Assembly: GCF_001854245.1 (NCBI RefSeq)
Contig: NZ_CP015381.1
Location: forward strand, 3,197,001 to 3,261,000
Length of the DNA stretch: 64,000 bases
Reading direction: 5' to 3'
DNA from: Desulfococcus multivorans
Lineage (GTDB): Bacteria > Desulfobacterota > Desulfobacteria > Desulfobacterales > Desulfococcaceae
Of the stretch, positions 25,381-34,315 are shown piece by piece. The notes beneath the pieces were generated by a model. That model was given only the letters and a program-made list of their open reading frames with translations. It did no database searches and had not been told where the DNA came from. Within the stretch, counting starts at the first letter, position 1, and every line of letters starts with the position of its first letter. Made by a program: the position numbers and the translations under genes.

Positions 25381-27471
25381 CTAGGCCGCTGCGCTTTTAT
25401 TGCCGGCATGGACAGCCGGTGTCTTTTCATAACAGATCAGTCCGCACTGAAGGCAGCGATTGGCTTCCTTAACAGCCATGGCCTCGGTGAACCCTTTTTC
25501 GAGGATCCCCTTCTCCGCCAGTTCCCGGGGAGTGGCAATGGGCATAATCTGCCGCGGCACGGTATTGACATTTTCCACGTGATCCACATCCTGGATCATG
25601 GACGCGGGCGTCAGAACGTTGTCGTCCAGCGTGAGCGGGATCCCATACATCATCCGATGGATGGATGCGGCAGCCCGACGACCGGCGCCGATGGCCCGGA
25701 TCGCTGCGCTGTAATCCGTCACGACGTCTCCTCTCGAGAAAACGCCGATCTCCTCCTTGAATGCCGGATTCTTGTATACGGCGGTGCCGACCCACCGGCT
25801 CGTTTCCAACGAAGTCTTGGCCGCATCATCCGCATCCGCGACATCGGCCGATACGTCCCGGGTAAAGATCATTTCAGGAAAGCGCCCCGCAGCGACGAAA
25901 AGGTTCTGAGCCTCGACCGTGACGGCCGCGCGGGTATCCACATCCACGTATTCGACGGCTTCGAGATTTCCACCATCGCCGAAGACACGGGTCAAAGCAG
26001 CATTGTAAACGATGGAAACAGCGTCCGCATCTTCCAATTCCGGCAGTAGTACCAGAGATTCCTTGGTCAGTTGATCACGGGATTCCCGTAAAAGCACGGT
26101 GATTTTTTCGGCACCCAGATCCCAGCAGATTTTGGCCGCCTGGAGGCCCGTAGCACCGCCGCCCAGAATGACCACATCGGTTTTTAGCGGCATGGTGTTA
26201 TGACGTTCGGAATCTGATTTGATCAGGTCGATGAGCAGATAGGTTCCGGGGAAGACCGCTTCAACCTCATCCGGAGAGATGCGGGTGAGACGATTGTCCC
26301 ATCCGCCCGTGGCCAGAAAGACCGACTCGAACCCGTCTGCCAGCAGTCGGTCCAGGGTGAAGTCCCTCCCCATGGAGAGCCCTGTCCGGGCCGTAACCCC
26401 CATGTCGAGGATACCCTCGATATCCCAATCGAGAATCTCCTCCGAGAGGCGTTCAGGGGCGATTGCGGTTCTGAGCAGCCCGCCAAGACGATCCGTCGCC
26501 TCGAAGACGGCGACATCATGCCCCAGTCGCGCAGCAAAAAAGGCGGTGGAAAGTCCTTCCACCCCGCCGCCGATGACGGCGATCCGCCGTTGGGTTGGCG
26601 GAGCCTTGTAAGGCTGAATCCGCTCACCGCTCTCCTTCTCGAAATCAGCGGCGAAACGTTTGAGAAAGTTGATGGCCACCGGTTCGTCGGCGAGGTTGCG
26701 TCGACAGGCGTTCTCGCACGGACGCGGGCAGATCCGACCAATCACCGTGGGAAAGGGATTTCGCTCTTTGATCACCTGGACGGACCGATGGTAATCCCCC
26801 AACTGGATCTGACGAATGTACTCCCGGATATCGATGCCGGCTGGGCATTCCCGCTGACAGGGGGTGGTGCATTCGTCTTCGGTATACTCCCTGAGGATCC
26901 GTCGGGTCACCGAAGAGAGGGTAATGATGTGCTTGGGGCAAACCCGTTCGCAGGTGCCGCATCCGGTGCATTTTTCCGCATCCACGATGGGAAGATTGTC
27001 CGGCCCCATGACGATGGCGCCGAATGGGCACGCCCGCGCGCAGCTTCCCAGCCCCAGACAACCGATGGTGCAGACCTTCATTCCACCGCCGAGAAGGGAC
27101 GCCGCGCGACAATCATTCATGCCGTTATAAATATACTTCAGATCCGCATCCTGGGTTCCGAAATAGCATCCAGGCTTGGCGATATCCGGCTCTTTTGCCT
27201 CAATGGCCACCCCGAGGATGGCGGCAATGGCCTCGGCGGTTTCGATGCCCGCCGCCACACAGGAGTTGGGGGCGGATTTACCGGCGACGATGGCTGCGGC
27301 ATTGGCCGAACATCCGGGATATCCGCAACCGCCACAGTTGGCGCCCGGCAGCACCCCTTCCACGGCCTCGATCGTCGGATCCACCCAAACGTAAAAGACC
27401 TTGGACGCAACGGCCAGACCGACGCCGACGATGACTCCTAATCCTCCCATTATACAAACGGCTGTTATCAT
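25381..27471 (-). CDS. RnfB-like ferredoxin fused to GltD/NfnB-like FAD-NAD(P) oxidoreductase
   Basis: 696 residues with two modules. The N-terminal module (about 1-190) is RnfB-like: a membrane helix (about 3-25), the [4Fe-4S] cluster motif GANCGGCGYPGC (about 44-55) and two ferredoxin clusters (CTIGCLGLGSCARAC and CTGCGTCERVC). The C-terminal module (about 195-690) is GltD-like: CTTPCQRECPAG and GRICPRPCENACRR bind clusters, an FAD Rossmann motif is IAVIGGGVEGLSTA, an NAD(P) motif is VVILGGGATGLQAA, and RCLQCGLIC lies near the C-terminus. The fusion links a membrane-anchored cluster chain to an NAD(P)H flavin site. It follows nuoF by 63 bp in the nuoE-DRTGG-nuoF operon, so the encoded proteins probably form one electron-transfer or bifurcating complex; electron direction and acceptor are inferred. 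Confidence 0.88.
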   Translation of the reverse strand: MITAVCIMGGLGVIVGVGLAVASKVFYVWVDPTIEAVEGVLPGANCGGCGYPGCSANAAAIVAGKSAPNSCVAAGIETAEAIAAILGVAIEAKEPDIAKPGCYFGTQDADLKYIYNGMNDCRAASLLGGGMKVCTIGCLGLGSCARACPFGAIVMGPDNLPIVDAEKCTGCGTCERVCPKHIITLSSVTRRILREYTEDECTTPCQRECPAGIDIREYIRQIQLGDYHRSVQVIKERNPFPTVIGRICPRPCENACRRNLADEPVAINFLKRFAADFEKESGERIQPYKAPPTQRRIAVIGGGVEGLSTAFFAARLGHDVAVFEATDRLGGLLRTAIAPERLSEEILDWDIEGILDMGVTARTGLSMGRDFTLDRLLADGFESVFLATGGWDNRLTRISPDEVEAVFPGTYLLIDLIKSDSERHNTMPLKTDVVILGGGATGLQAAKICWDLGAEKITVLLRESRDQLTKESLVLLPELEDADAVSIVYNAALTRVFGDGGNLEAVEYVDVDTRAAVTVEAQNLFVAAGRFPEMIFTRDVSADVADADDAAKTSLETSRWVGTAVYKNPAFKEEIGVFSRGDVVTDYSAAIRAIGAGRRAAASIHRMMYGIPLTLDDNVLTPASMIQDVDHVENVNTVPRQIMPIATPRELAEKGILEKGFTEAMAVKEANRCLQCGLICYEKTPAVHAGNKSAAA

Positions 27472-27534
27472 ATCCTATACTCCTTGATCTCTTATAGTCT
27501 CTTGTGATCCTACGATGCTTCCGCGACTCCCTCT

Positions 27535-29382
27535 CTAACTGATGGCATCAAATTTACATCGGTCGAAACACGTCAGACATTTGACACATTTCTCTTTATT
27601 GATCACGGCCACTGATTTCTTCTGCCATATGATGGCATCCGCGGGGCAAGCCTTGAAACAGGCACCGCACATGGTGCATTTTTCCGGATCCACCTCGAAG
27701 TTCAACAATGCCGCACAACGTTTGGCCGGACATTTCTTGTCATAGACGTGGGCATGGTACTCATCCCTGAAATACCGAAGCGTGGAAAGCACCGGGTTGG
27801 GTGCCGTCTGTCCCAGACCGCAGAGGGATCCTTCCTTGATCGTTTCGGACAGTTCTTCGAGAACCTCAATATCTTCAGGCGTTCCCCGTCCGTCGCAGAT
27901 CTTCTCCAAGATCTCCAGCAGGCGCTTGGTGCCCTCTCGACAGGGGGTGCATTTGCCGCACGACTCGTCCTGGATAAAATCCATGAAGAAACGCGCCATG
28001 TCGACCATACAGGTATGATCGTCCATGACGATCACGCCGCCGGAGCCCATGATCGCCCCGACCTTCGCGATCTCCTCGTAGTCGACCTTGGTGTCGAGAT
28101 ATTGTTCGGGGATGCATCCGCCCGAAGGGCCGCCCAACTGAACCGCTTTGAACTTACGTTTGTCAGGAATGCCGCCGCCGACATCGTAAATGAGGGTTCT
28201 GAGAGGCGTGCCCATGGGCACCTCGACCAATCCGATGTTGTTGACGTCCCCGGAAATGGCGAAGACCTTGGTGCCCTTGCTTTTTTCGGTACCTACGCCG
28301 GCATACCAAGCCCCTCCGTTCAAAATGATCTGGGGGACATTGGCCAGGGTTTCCACGTTGTTGAGAATGGTGGGCTTCTCCCACAGTCCCTTGTGGGCCG
28401 GAAAGGGCGGCCGAGGCCGAGGCATCCCCCGACGGCCTTCGATGGACCGCATGAGCGCCGTTTCCTCTCCGCAGACAAAGGCGCCTGCCCCCTGGTATAT
28501 CTCGATATCGAAATTCATGCCGGTGCCGAAGATGTCATCTCCCAGCAGACCGTAAGCTTTCGCCTGTTCGATGGCGATTTCCAGACGCTTGATGGCCAGG
28601 GGATATTCGGTTCTGGCGTAGATGTAGCCCTTGCTGGCGTTAATGGCTCGGGCAGCGATAATCATGCCTTCGATCACGGCATGAGGATCGGCTTCCAGAA
28701 TGCTCCGGTCCATGAAAGCGCCGGGATCCCCTTCGTCGGCGTTGCAGAGGACATATTTGACGGTTCCCGGGCTCTTACTGGCGAAATCCCACTTCATGCC
28801 GGTGGGAAAGCCGGCGCCACCCCGCCCTCGGAGGCCGGAAATCTTCATTTGCTCGATAATCCCCGCGGCGGACATCTCCTTGAGCGCCTTGTGCGCGCCC
28901 TGATAACCGTCCCGGGCGATGTAATCGTCGATCTTCTCCGGATCGATCATGCCTTTGTTTCGAAGCGCCCGCGGCATCTGGTTCGCAAAAAAGGGGATAT
29001 CGTTCTGAAGGGGTATTCTTTTTTTGGTGGCGGGATCCTTGTACATGAGCTTCTCGATGGGCTTACCATCGATGAAATGCTCCTTGATCATTCCGGGAAT
29101 ATCCTCCGCTGTAAGCTTCTGATAGAAAATACCGTCCGGATGGACCACCAGAATCGGTCCCATGGCGCAAAAACCGTTGCATCCGGTTTCCACCACCCTG
29201 AACTTTTCCGAGAGACCCTGCTTTGCAATCTCGTCTCTGAGCGCATGAATGACGGCGATGCTTCCCGTGGCATGACACCCGGTGCCGCCGCAGACGAGCA
29301 GATGTTTCACGTCCGCTGATCCCAGATCGCCCTCGTGCTCTTTTTTTATCCGTTTCAGATCGTCTATGGTCAATTTTGCCAT
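27535..29382 (-). CDS. NuoF/HydB-like NADH-binding flavoprotein subunit with extra Fe-S domains
   Basis: 615 residues, the extended HndC/HydB form. An N-terminal thioredoxin-like [2Fe-2S] domain has CGGTGCHATGS and, about 35 residues later, CNGFCAMGP. The NuoF core has the FMN/NADH motif GRGGAGFPTGMKW and then YQGAGAFVCGEETALM. A SLBB segment follows, then the [4Fe-4S] motif ESCGKCTPCREGT. The C-terminus carries two more clusters (CTMCGACFKACPAD and CVKCLTCFDRCKFDA). It oxidises or forms NADH in a soluble multi-subunit complex with NuoE. ATG 29382 has GGAAAGAG upstream. Encoded with NuoE, a DRTGG protein and the RnfB-GltD fusion, not with a hydrogenase large subunit, so the electron partner is probably the fusion protein. 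Confidence 0.95.
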   Translation of the reverse strand: MAKLTIDDLKRIKKEHEGDLGSADVKHLLVCGGTGCHATGSIAVIHALRDEIAKQGLSEKFRVVETGCNGFCAMGPILVVHPDGIFYQKLTAEDIPGMIKEHFIDGKPIEKLMYKDPATKKRIPLQNDIPFFANQMPRALRNKGMIDPEKIDDYIARDGYQGAHKALKEMSAAGIIEQMKISGLRGRGGAGFPTGMKWDFASKSPGTVKYVLCNADEGDPGAFMDRSILEADPHAVIEGMIIAARAINASKGYIYARTEYPLAIKRLEIAIEQAKAYGLLGDDIFGTGMNFDIEIYQGAGAFVCGEETALMRSIEGRRGMPRPRPPFPAHKGLWEKPTILNNVETLANVPQIILNGGAWYAGVGTEKSKGTKVFAISGDVNNIGLVEVPMGTPLRTLIYDVGGGIPDKRKFKAVQLGGPSGGCIPEQYLDTKVDYEEIAKVGAIMGSGGVIVMDDHTCMVDMARFFMDFIQDESCGKCTPCREGTKRLLEILEKICDGRGTPEDIEVLEELSETIKEGSLCGLGQTAPNPVLSTLRYFRDEYHAHVYDKKCPAKRCAALLNFEVDPEKCTMCGACFKACPADAIIWQKKSVAVINKEKCVKCLTCFDRCKFDAIS

Positions 29383-29425
29383 ATTTCTCTTTCCTCCGAC
29401 TATTGCTCCGGCTTTTGATCCGGCG

Positions 29426-29779
29426 TTACCAGGACCCGTCGAGCCCCCTGAGCCCGTTCATATAAAGACGACCACTCGCGACAAACATGGAATAACTCGT
29501 GATCAGAATCGGCAGATCGTACGATCGTGCCAATTCCAGTATCGAATTGTTGGGTTTTTTCCCCCTGACGAAGACCACCGCCCCAACCTCGGCGATTTTC
29601 GCGGTACGGATCACCTGTTCCGAATTGAGACCCGTCAACAGAACGGACCCTTTGGCGACCGCGGAGAGGATGTCGTCCATCAAATCCGCGCCGCCTCCGC
29701 CGAATACCGTACGGTCCATGTGCTCTTCGCCGACGACGAATTCAGCGTTCAATATCTCTTTTATTTCAGAGAGTTTCAT
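29426..29779 (-). CDS. DRTGG-domain protein
   Basis: 117 residues consisting of one DRTGG domain: MKLSEIKEILNAEFVVGEEH, GGGGADLMDDILSAVAKGSVLLTGL, VGAVVFVRGKKPNNSILELARSYDLPILITSYSMF (read as separate stretches), LYMNGLRG. These domains are small ligand-binding modules also found beside CBS and phosphotransacetylase domains. They are often seen next to NuoE/HydABC-type clusters, as here between nuoE and nuoF. It may sense a nucleotide or redox cofactor for the complex; this is inference. An inverted repeat AACCCTT / AAGGGTT (29791-29822) lies in the 50 bp between it and nuoE and may tune expression. ATG 29779 has a weak ribosome site. Confidence 0.82.
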   Translation of the reverse strand: MKLSEIKEILNAEFVVGEEHMDRTVFGGGGADLMDDILSAVAKGSVLLTGLNSEQVIRTAKIAEVGAVVFVRGKKPNNSILELARSYDLPILITSYSMFVASGRLYMNGLRGLDGSW

Positions 29780-29829
29780 TTATGCCTGCCAACCCTTCTC
29801 CTGTCCGGAGGACGAAAGGGTTAAAAGTC

Positions 29830-30324
29830 TTATTCATATCTCTGGAGGATGTCCAGAACCGTATCCGCCTTTACAGCGCCGTGGACATTCTCGCCGATGA
29901 CCATGACCGGCGCCAACCCGCAGGCTCCCAGGCATCGGACGGATTCCAGTGAAAAGCAACGATCGGCGGATGTACACCCCTCGGCCATGTTGTACTTGTT
30001 GCTGATACGGCTGATGACCTCTCGAATGCCTTTGACGTAGCAGGCGGTTCCGGTACAGACCTTGATCACATGCCGCCCTTTGGGTTCCAAGGAGAACAGG
30101 GAATAAAACGATGCCACGCCGAAAACGTCGCTCCTCGGCAAATTGAGGCCCGCGCTGATGTAGTCCATCAAGGGTGCCGGCAAATACCCCACAACGCTCT
30201 GGCTTTTTCGCAGTACGGCAATGATGCAGCCGGGTTGTCCGTAATGCTCATCAATGATCTTGTCGACATCTTTCCACATCTCTTCAGTAATATCCGGGTG
30301 TTCTGGATGTTCTAACTCGAGCAT
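29830..30324 (-). CDS. NuoE/HndA-like [2Fe-2S] subunit
   Basis: 164 residues. The thioredoxin-like [2Fe-2S] domain has CTGTACYVKG in the middle and CLGACGLAPVM about 35 residues later, the four-cysteine pattern of the 24-kDa complex I subunit. The N-terminal helical part (DKIIDEHYGQPGCIIAVLRKSQ, ending VGYLPAPLMDYIS) is usual for HndA. It transfers electrons from the NuoF flavin. The start was set at ATG 30324 (GGGAGA upstream); the earlier ATG at 30348 lacks a site. It is the first gene of the nuoE-DRTGG-nuoF-RnfB/GltD operon. The 236 bp upstream, shared with the divergent purine phosphorylase gene, should contain its promoter. Confidence 0.94.
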   Translation of the reverse strand: MLELEHPEHPDITEEMWKDVDKIIDEHYGQPGCIIAVLRKSQSVVGYLPAPLMDYISAGLNLPRSDVFGVASFYSLFSLEPKGRHVIKVCTGTACYVKGIREVISRISNKYNMAEGCTSADRCFSLESVRCLGACGLAPVMVIGENVHGAVKADTVLDILQRYE

Positions 30325-30560
30325 GTTGTAATCTCCCAAAAAATTCAAATATTTTAATAAACCCCGTTACCGGATCTCGCCAAGATATTTTTACCAAACG
30401 GTACCATTTCATACAAATCGAAAAAAGTCAATCACATCGACGCCAATTTGAAGGATTGACGGAACCGTTGGTCTCGACTATAAAAATAGGAGTTTTCATC
30501 GAAAAAAGATGGATTTCAATCCACATGACACATCGACAACGATACCGGAAAGGCAACATT

Positions 30561-31394
30561 ATGGCCGATTACAGACAAATGATTGAGGATGCCGCCGATT
30601 TCCTGGAAAAACGGATCAGCCCCAACCCTCGGGTCGGCATTCTGACCGGCACGGGGCTCGGGGAAGGCACCGATACACTCAACGTTTGCAACGCCTTCGA
30701 CTATCGCGAAATTCCCCATTTCCCGGTTTCTACGGTGGAAAGTCATCGCGGTCGCCTTCTCTTCGGCATCATGGGCGGTATGCCGGTGATGGCCATGCAG
30801 GGCCGAATCCATCTCTACGAAGGCTATACACCCCGTCAGGTGACCTTCCCCATTCGCGTCATGCGCCGGCTTGGCGTCGCAGCCCTGATCGTCTCCAACG
30901 CCGCCGGCGGACTGAATCCGACCTTCCGACCCGGCGACGTCATGCTCATAACGGACCACATCAACCTGACCGGTACCAATGCGCTCATCGGCCCCAACGA
31001 GGCGGACTGGGGCATCCGCTTTCCCGACATGACCCATGTCTACGACCCCGATCTCCGAACACTGGTCCGGACCGCGGCCGATCAGTGCGGCATTTCACTC
31101 CGACAGGGCGTCTATGCGGGTCTTAAGGGACCTTCCCTGGAAACCCCGTCCGAGGTCCGGTATCTCAGAACCATCGGCGCCGATGCCGTGGGATTCTCGA
31201 CGGTTCAGGAGGCCATCGTCGCCGTTCATGCCGGCATGAAAATCATAGGACTCTCCATCATCACCAATGTCAACGACCCGGACCGCCCGATGCCGGCGAC
31301 GGTTGAGGATATCATCGCCGTGGCCAACGCCGCCGCACCGAAGCTGAACCGTCTCATCAACGCGATACTTCAAGGGATGAACGCCCATGGATAG
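30561..31394 (+). CDS. Purine nucleoside phosphorylase (PNP-I type)
   Basis: 277 residues, one PNP/MTAP domain. It has VGILTGTGLGEGTDTL (phosphate site), VESHRGRLLFGIMGGMPVMAMQGRIHLYEGY in two stretches, SNAAGGLNPTF, and ETPSEVRYLRTIGADAVGFSTVQEAIVA near the active site. The enzyme splits purine nucleosides with phosphate to base plus sugar phosphate. In place of the usual GMSTVPE the read is GFSTVQEAI, which may affect specificity. The start is ATG 30561 with AAAGG upstream; upstream in-frame ATGs have poor sites. It overlaps the deaminase gene by 8 nt. With that partner it likely acts on inosine-type products such as 5'-methylthioinosine or on inosine; this pathway is inference. Confidence 0.9.
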   Translation: MADYRQMIEDAADFLEKRISPNPRVGILTGTGLGEGTDTLNVCNAFDYREIPHFPVSTVESHRGRLLFGIMGGMPVMAMQGRIHLYEGYTPRQVTFPIRVMRRLGVAALIVSNAAGGLNPTFRPGDVMLITDHINLTGTNALIGPNEADWGIRFPDMTHVYDPDLRTLVRTAADQCGISLRQGVYAGLKGPSLETPSEVRYLRTIGADAVGFSTVQEAIVAVHAGMKIIGLSIITNVNDPDRPMPATVEDIIAVANAAAPKLNRLINAILQGMNAHG

Positions 31395-32694
31395 GCATGC
31401 GGATATTCTCATCACCGGCGGCCTCGTTCTGACCATGGATGACGAGGATCGTACAATTCCGGACGGCGCTGTCGCCGTATCGGGGGACATCATCGCCGCC
31501 GTGGATGATGCAGCCGGATTCGAGGGATGGCGCGTCGATCGAACCGTCGATGCTCGGGGCGGTATCATCATGCCCGGGTTGGTCAACGTCCACACCCATG
31601 CGGCGATGACCTGTTTCCGGGGTCTTGCCGACGACCTCCCCCTGATGACCTGGCTCAACGATCACATCTTTCCGGCCGAGGCGACACTGGATCGGGAGAA
31701 GGTAGCGACCGGGACAGCGCTGGCCTGTGCGGAAATGATTTTGTCGGGCACCACCTGTTTCTGCGACATGTACCTGTTTGAGGACGCCGTGGCGGAAACG
31801 GCTCGACGAGCCGGGATGAGAGCCGTGGTCGGAGAGGTGCTTTTCGACTTTCCATCTCCCGCCTACGGGCCCCTTCGCAAAGGCTTCGAAAAGACGCAGG
31901 CCCTGATCGACCAATGGCGGAAAGATCCATTGATACGTATTGCCGTGGAGCCCCACTCTCCATACCTCTGCGCACCTGATCTCCTGAAGAAGGCCGGAGA
32001 CACGGCATTGAAAAACGACTGCCTGCTCGTCACCCATCTCTCGGAAACCCGAAACGAGGTCGACCAGATTCAAAAAACCTACGGCCGCACCCCGATAGCC
32101 CATATGGCGGAACTCGGCCTTCTCGGCCCCCATCTTCTGGCCTGTCATTGCGTGGTTTTGACGGCATCGGACCGGACACTCCTGGCCCGATACGATGTCA
32201 AGGTGGCACACAACCCCGAAAGCAACATGAAGCTGGCATCGGGCATCGCCCCCATTCCCCAGCTCCTGGATGCCGGCGTCTGCGTCGGGCTGGGCACCGA
32301 CGGCTGTTCCAGCAACAACGACCTTGACATGCTCCTCGAAATGGACACCGCCGCCAAGCTGCACAAGGTGGCCAATCTCGACCCCACGGTCATGGACGCC
32401 CGGACCGTACTGAGAATGGCCACCATCGAGGGGGCCCGGGCCCTGGGGCTGGATGGGATCACCGGTTCTCTTGCACCGGGAAAGCAGGCCGACGTCATCA
32501 TTGTCGACACCGAAAAACCCCACCTCCAACCCATGTTCCAGCCAACGTCGCACCTGGTCTATGCCGCAAGAGGCAGCGACGTGGCCTTCGTGATGATCGC
32601 CGGGCGCGTCGTCATGGAAAACGGCGCTGTCTTCACCATCGACGTCGACAGAGCCATTCGGGAGGTCAATCGCATCGCCCGAGGTCTCCGTTGA
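31387..32694 (+). CDS. mtaD: S-adenosylhomocysteine / 5'-methylthioadenosine deaminase (MtaD-like amidohydrolase)
   Basis: 435 residues, amidohydrolase superfamily. The metal-binding HxH is in GLVNVHTHAAMTCFRGLADD, followed by conserved LMTWLNDHIFPAEA. The later ligands are in EPHSPYLC, VTHLSETRNEVD, CHCVVLT and GLGTDGCSSNNDLDM (metal Asp). The family deaminates adenosyl compounds (SAH, MTA, adenosine) to inosyl forms. Its ATG overlaps the phosphorylase stop (ATGAACGCCC... arrangement, 8 nt), and deamination followed by phosphorolysis is a known salvage order in bacteria lacking MTA nucleosidase. Kinetics, and hence which substrate, cannot be told. Histidine kinase and regulator genes follow 45 bp downstream in the same direction. 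Confidence 0.9.
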   Translation: MDRHADILITGGLVLTMDDEDRTIPDGAVAVSGDIIAAVDDAAGFEGWRVDRTVDARGGIIMPGLVNVHTHAAMTCFRGLADDLPLMTWLNDHIFPAEATLDREKVATGTALACAEMILSGTTCFCDMYLFEDAVAETARRAGMRAVVGEVLFDFPSPAYGPLRKGFEKTQALIDQWRKDPLIRIAVEPHSPYLCAPDLLKKAGDTALKNDCLLVTHLSETRNEVDQIQKTYGRTPIAHMAELGLLGPHLLACHCVVLTASDRTLLARYDVKVAHNPESNMKLASGIAPIPQLLDAGVCVGLGTDGCSSNNDLDMLLEMDTAAKLHKVANLDPTVMDARTVLRMATIEGARALGLDGITGSLAPGKQADVIIVDTEKPHLQPMFQPTSHLVYAARGSDVAFVMIAGRVVMENGAVFTIDVDRAIREVNRIARGLR

Positions 32695-32738
32695 TCCGGA
32701 ACGGTCCCGTCCAACGAATGATGGAAAAGAAGGACGCC

Positions 32739-34226
32739 ATGTGGCACCGACTCAATCTCAGCTTCCGCATCCACAGCATACTGGCTGTGCTGCTTCTCAT
32801 CACTCTTTTTGGCGGTGTCGTGATGGTCTGGTACACCTACCGGATGGACGGTATCCTGACAGACATCATCGACAAGGACACCGCCGCCTTCGAAACGGCC
32901 CAGGAGCTCGAAACCGCTCTGGTCAACCAGAAAGGTTTCGTCTCCTATTATTTTCTGGACGGAAACCCGGACTGGCTGAGGCAATTGGGGGAATACCGCC
33001 AGATCTTCAAGACGCTCATCGGCAAAGCCCGACTGGTGACGGTCACCGCCGACCAGGAGGCGGCCATCGAGAGAATTGCCGCGGCCTATCAACAATACGT
33101 CCTTACCAAGGACCAGGTAATCGACTATTACCTGGCCGGTGACCGGGAGACCGGCGGGCGCCTTCATGCAGCGGTACGAGAGCATTTTTTCAAGGTTCTC
33201 GATCTGTGCGAGGAATTCAAGGCCCTTTATAAAAAAGAGATCCAGAGGGCCAAACGGGAGAGCCAGGAGCAAGCCCGACAGCTTCGCGTAATGGCTATTC
33301 TCGGCATGGTCATGGTCTTCCTTTGCGGCGTTTTTCTGGCCGTTCTGCTCATGAAACACGTCCTCGAGCCGGTGCGCGAACTGACGCGCATGGCCGACCG
33401 GCGTGAAAATATCTCTCCCAGAGAAAACGAAATCAAAGCCCTCAGCAGAACCGTGCACGGACTGATCGAGGATGTCGATTTCACCCACTCCGAACTTGAA
33501 AAAAGCCGGGAGCACCTCCTTCAGTCGGAAAAGATGGCGATGGTGGGGAAGCTGGCCACCGGTATGGCCCACACCATCCGAAACCCGTTTACTTCCATCA
33601 AAATGCGCCTTTTCTCCCTGAGTCGGACCCTCGAGCTCGATGAAACCGAAAAAGAGGATTTCGACGTTATCGCCGAGGAGATCCGGCATGTCGACACCAT
33701 CGTCCAGAATTTTCTGGAATTCTCGCGTCCGCCGAAGCTGAGGATGCAGCATATCAGTCCGTCTCAGGTGGTCGACACGACCTTTCAATTACTGGCGCAT
33801 CGCCTCAGGTCTTACGACGTCGCGGTGAAAATCGTTCGCGAAGAGCCGCTGCCTTCGGTGGAGGCTGATCCGGAGCAGCTCAAGGAGGTCTTCGTCAACC
33901 TCATTATCAACGCCTGCGAGGCTATCGGCACCGGCCGGAACGGCAAGATCACGGTCCACGAGACAACCACCGCCGATGCCGCCCATGGTCGGAAGGTGAT
34001 CATCCGGATCAACGATAACGGTCCGGGGATACCCGAGGCCATCCGGCAAAAAATATTCCAGCCGTTTTTTACGACCAAGGACGAAGGGACGGGCCTGGGG
34101 CTGTCCATTGCCTACCGAATCATCGGCGAGCACCGCGGACGGCTGGAAGTGCATTCCGTCGAAGGAGAGGGCGCCACGTTCATCATCACCCTTCCGGTCT
34201 GTGATCGGCCGGATCATCAGGAATAG
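32739..34226 (+). CDS. Membrane sensor histidine kinase
   Basis: 495 residues. A first membrane helix (about 10-32: ILAVLLLITLFGGVVMVWY) and a second (about 182-208) frame a 150-residue helical extracytoplasmic sensor. HAMP, then the dimerisation/phosphoacceptor helix with GMAHTIRNPFTSIK (His near 277; Thr replaces the more usual Glu after His), then HATPase with NLIINACEAIG, INDNGPGIPEAI and GTGLGLSIAYRI. Start at ATG 32739, which has AAGAAGGA upstream; alternatives at 32718/32721 overlap poorer sites. The sigma-54 activator gene follows 89 bp downstream, so this is a two-component pair. It lies in the same direction behind the MTA/SAH salvage genes; a shared transcript is possible. Signal unknown. 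Confidence 0.93.
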   Translation: MWHRLNLSFRIHSILAVLLLITLFGGVVMVWYTYRMDGILTDIIDKDTAAFETAQELETALVNQKGFVSYYFLDGNPDWLRQLGEYRQIFKTLIGKARLVTVTADQEAAIERIAAAYQQYVLTKDQVIDYYLAGDRETGGRLHAAVREHFFKVLDLCEEFKALYKKEIQRAKRESQEQARQLRVMAILGMVMVFLCGVFLAVLLMKHVLEPVRELTRMADRRENISPRENEIKALSRTVHGLIEDVDFTHSELEKSREHLLQSEKMAMVGKLATGMAHTIRNPFTSIKMRLFSLSRTLELDETEKEDFDVIAEEIRHVDTIVQNFLEFSRPPKLRMQHISPSQVVDTTFQLLAHRLRSYDVAVKIVREEPLPSVEADPEQLKEVFVNLIINACEAIGTGRNGKITVHETTTADAAHGRKVIIRINDNGPGIPEAIRQKIFQPFFTTKDEGTGLGLSIAYRIIGEHRGRLEVHSVEGEGATFIITLPVCDRPDHQE

Positions 34227-34315
34227 ACCACACGTCCGGGAATGTCGACGGGAGTTTCCCTCAGACGGATTTGTCGACCGGCATTATCAGGCATTGGACC
34301 GACAGGAGACACACA

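Noticed and set aside
30395-30415. TTTTACCAAACGGTACCATTT, similar to the TetR operators
   Set aside because: Only about 12 of 16 positions match and it is not a good palindrome; kept as chance.
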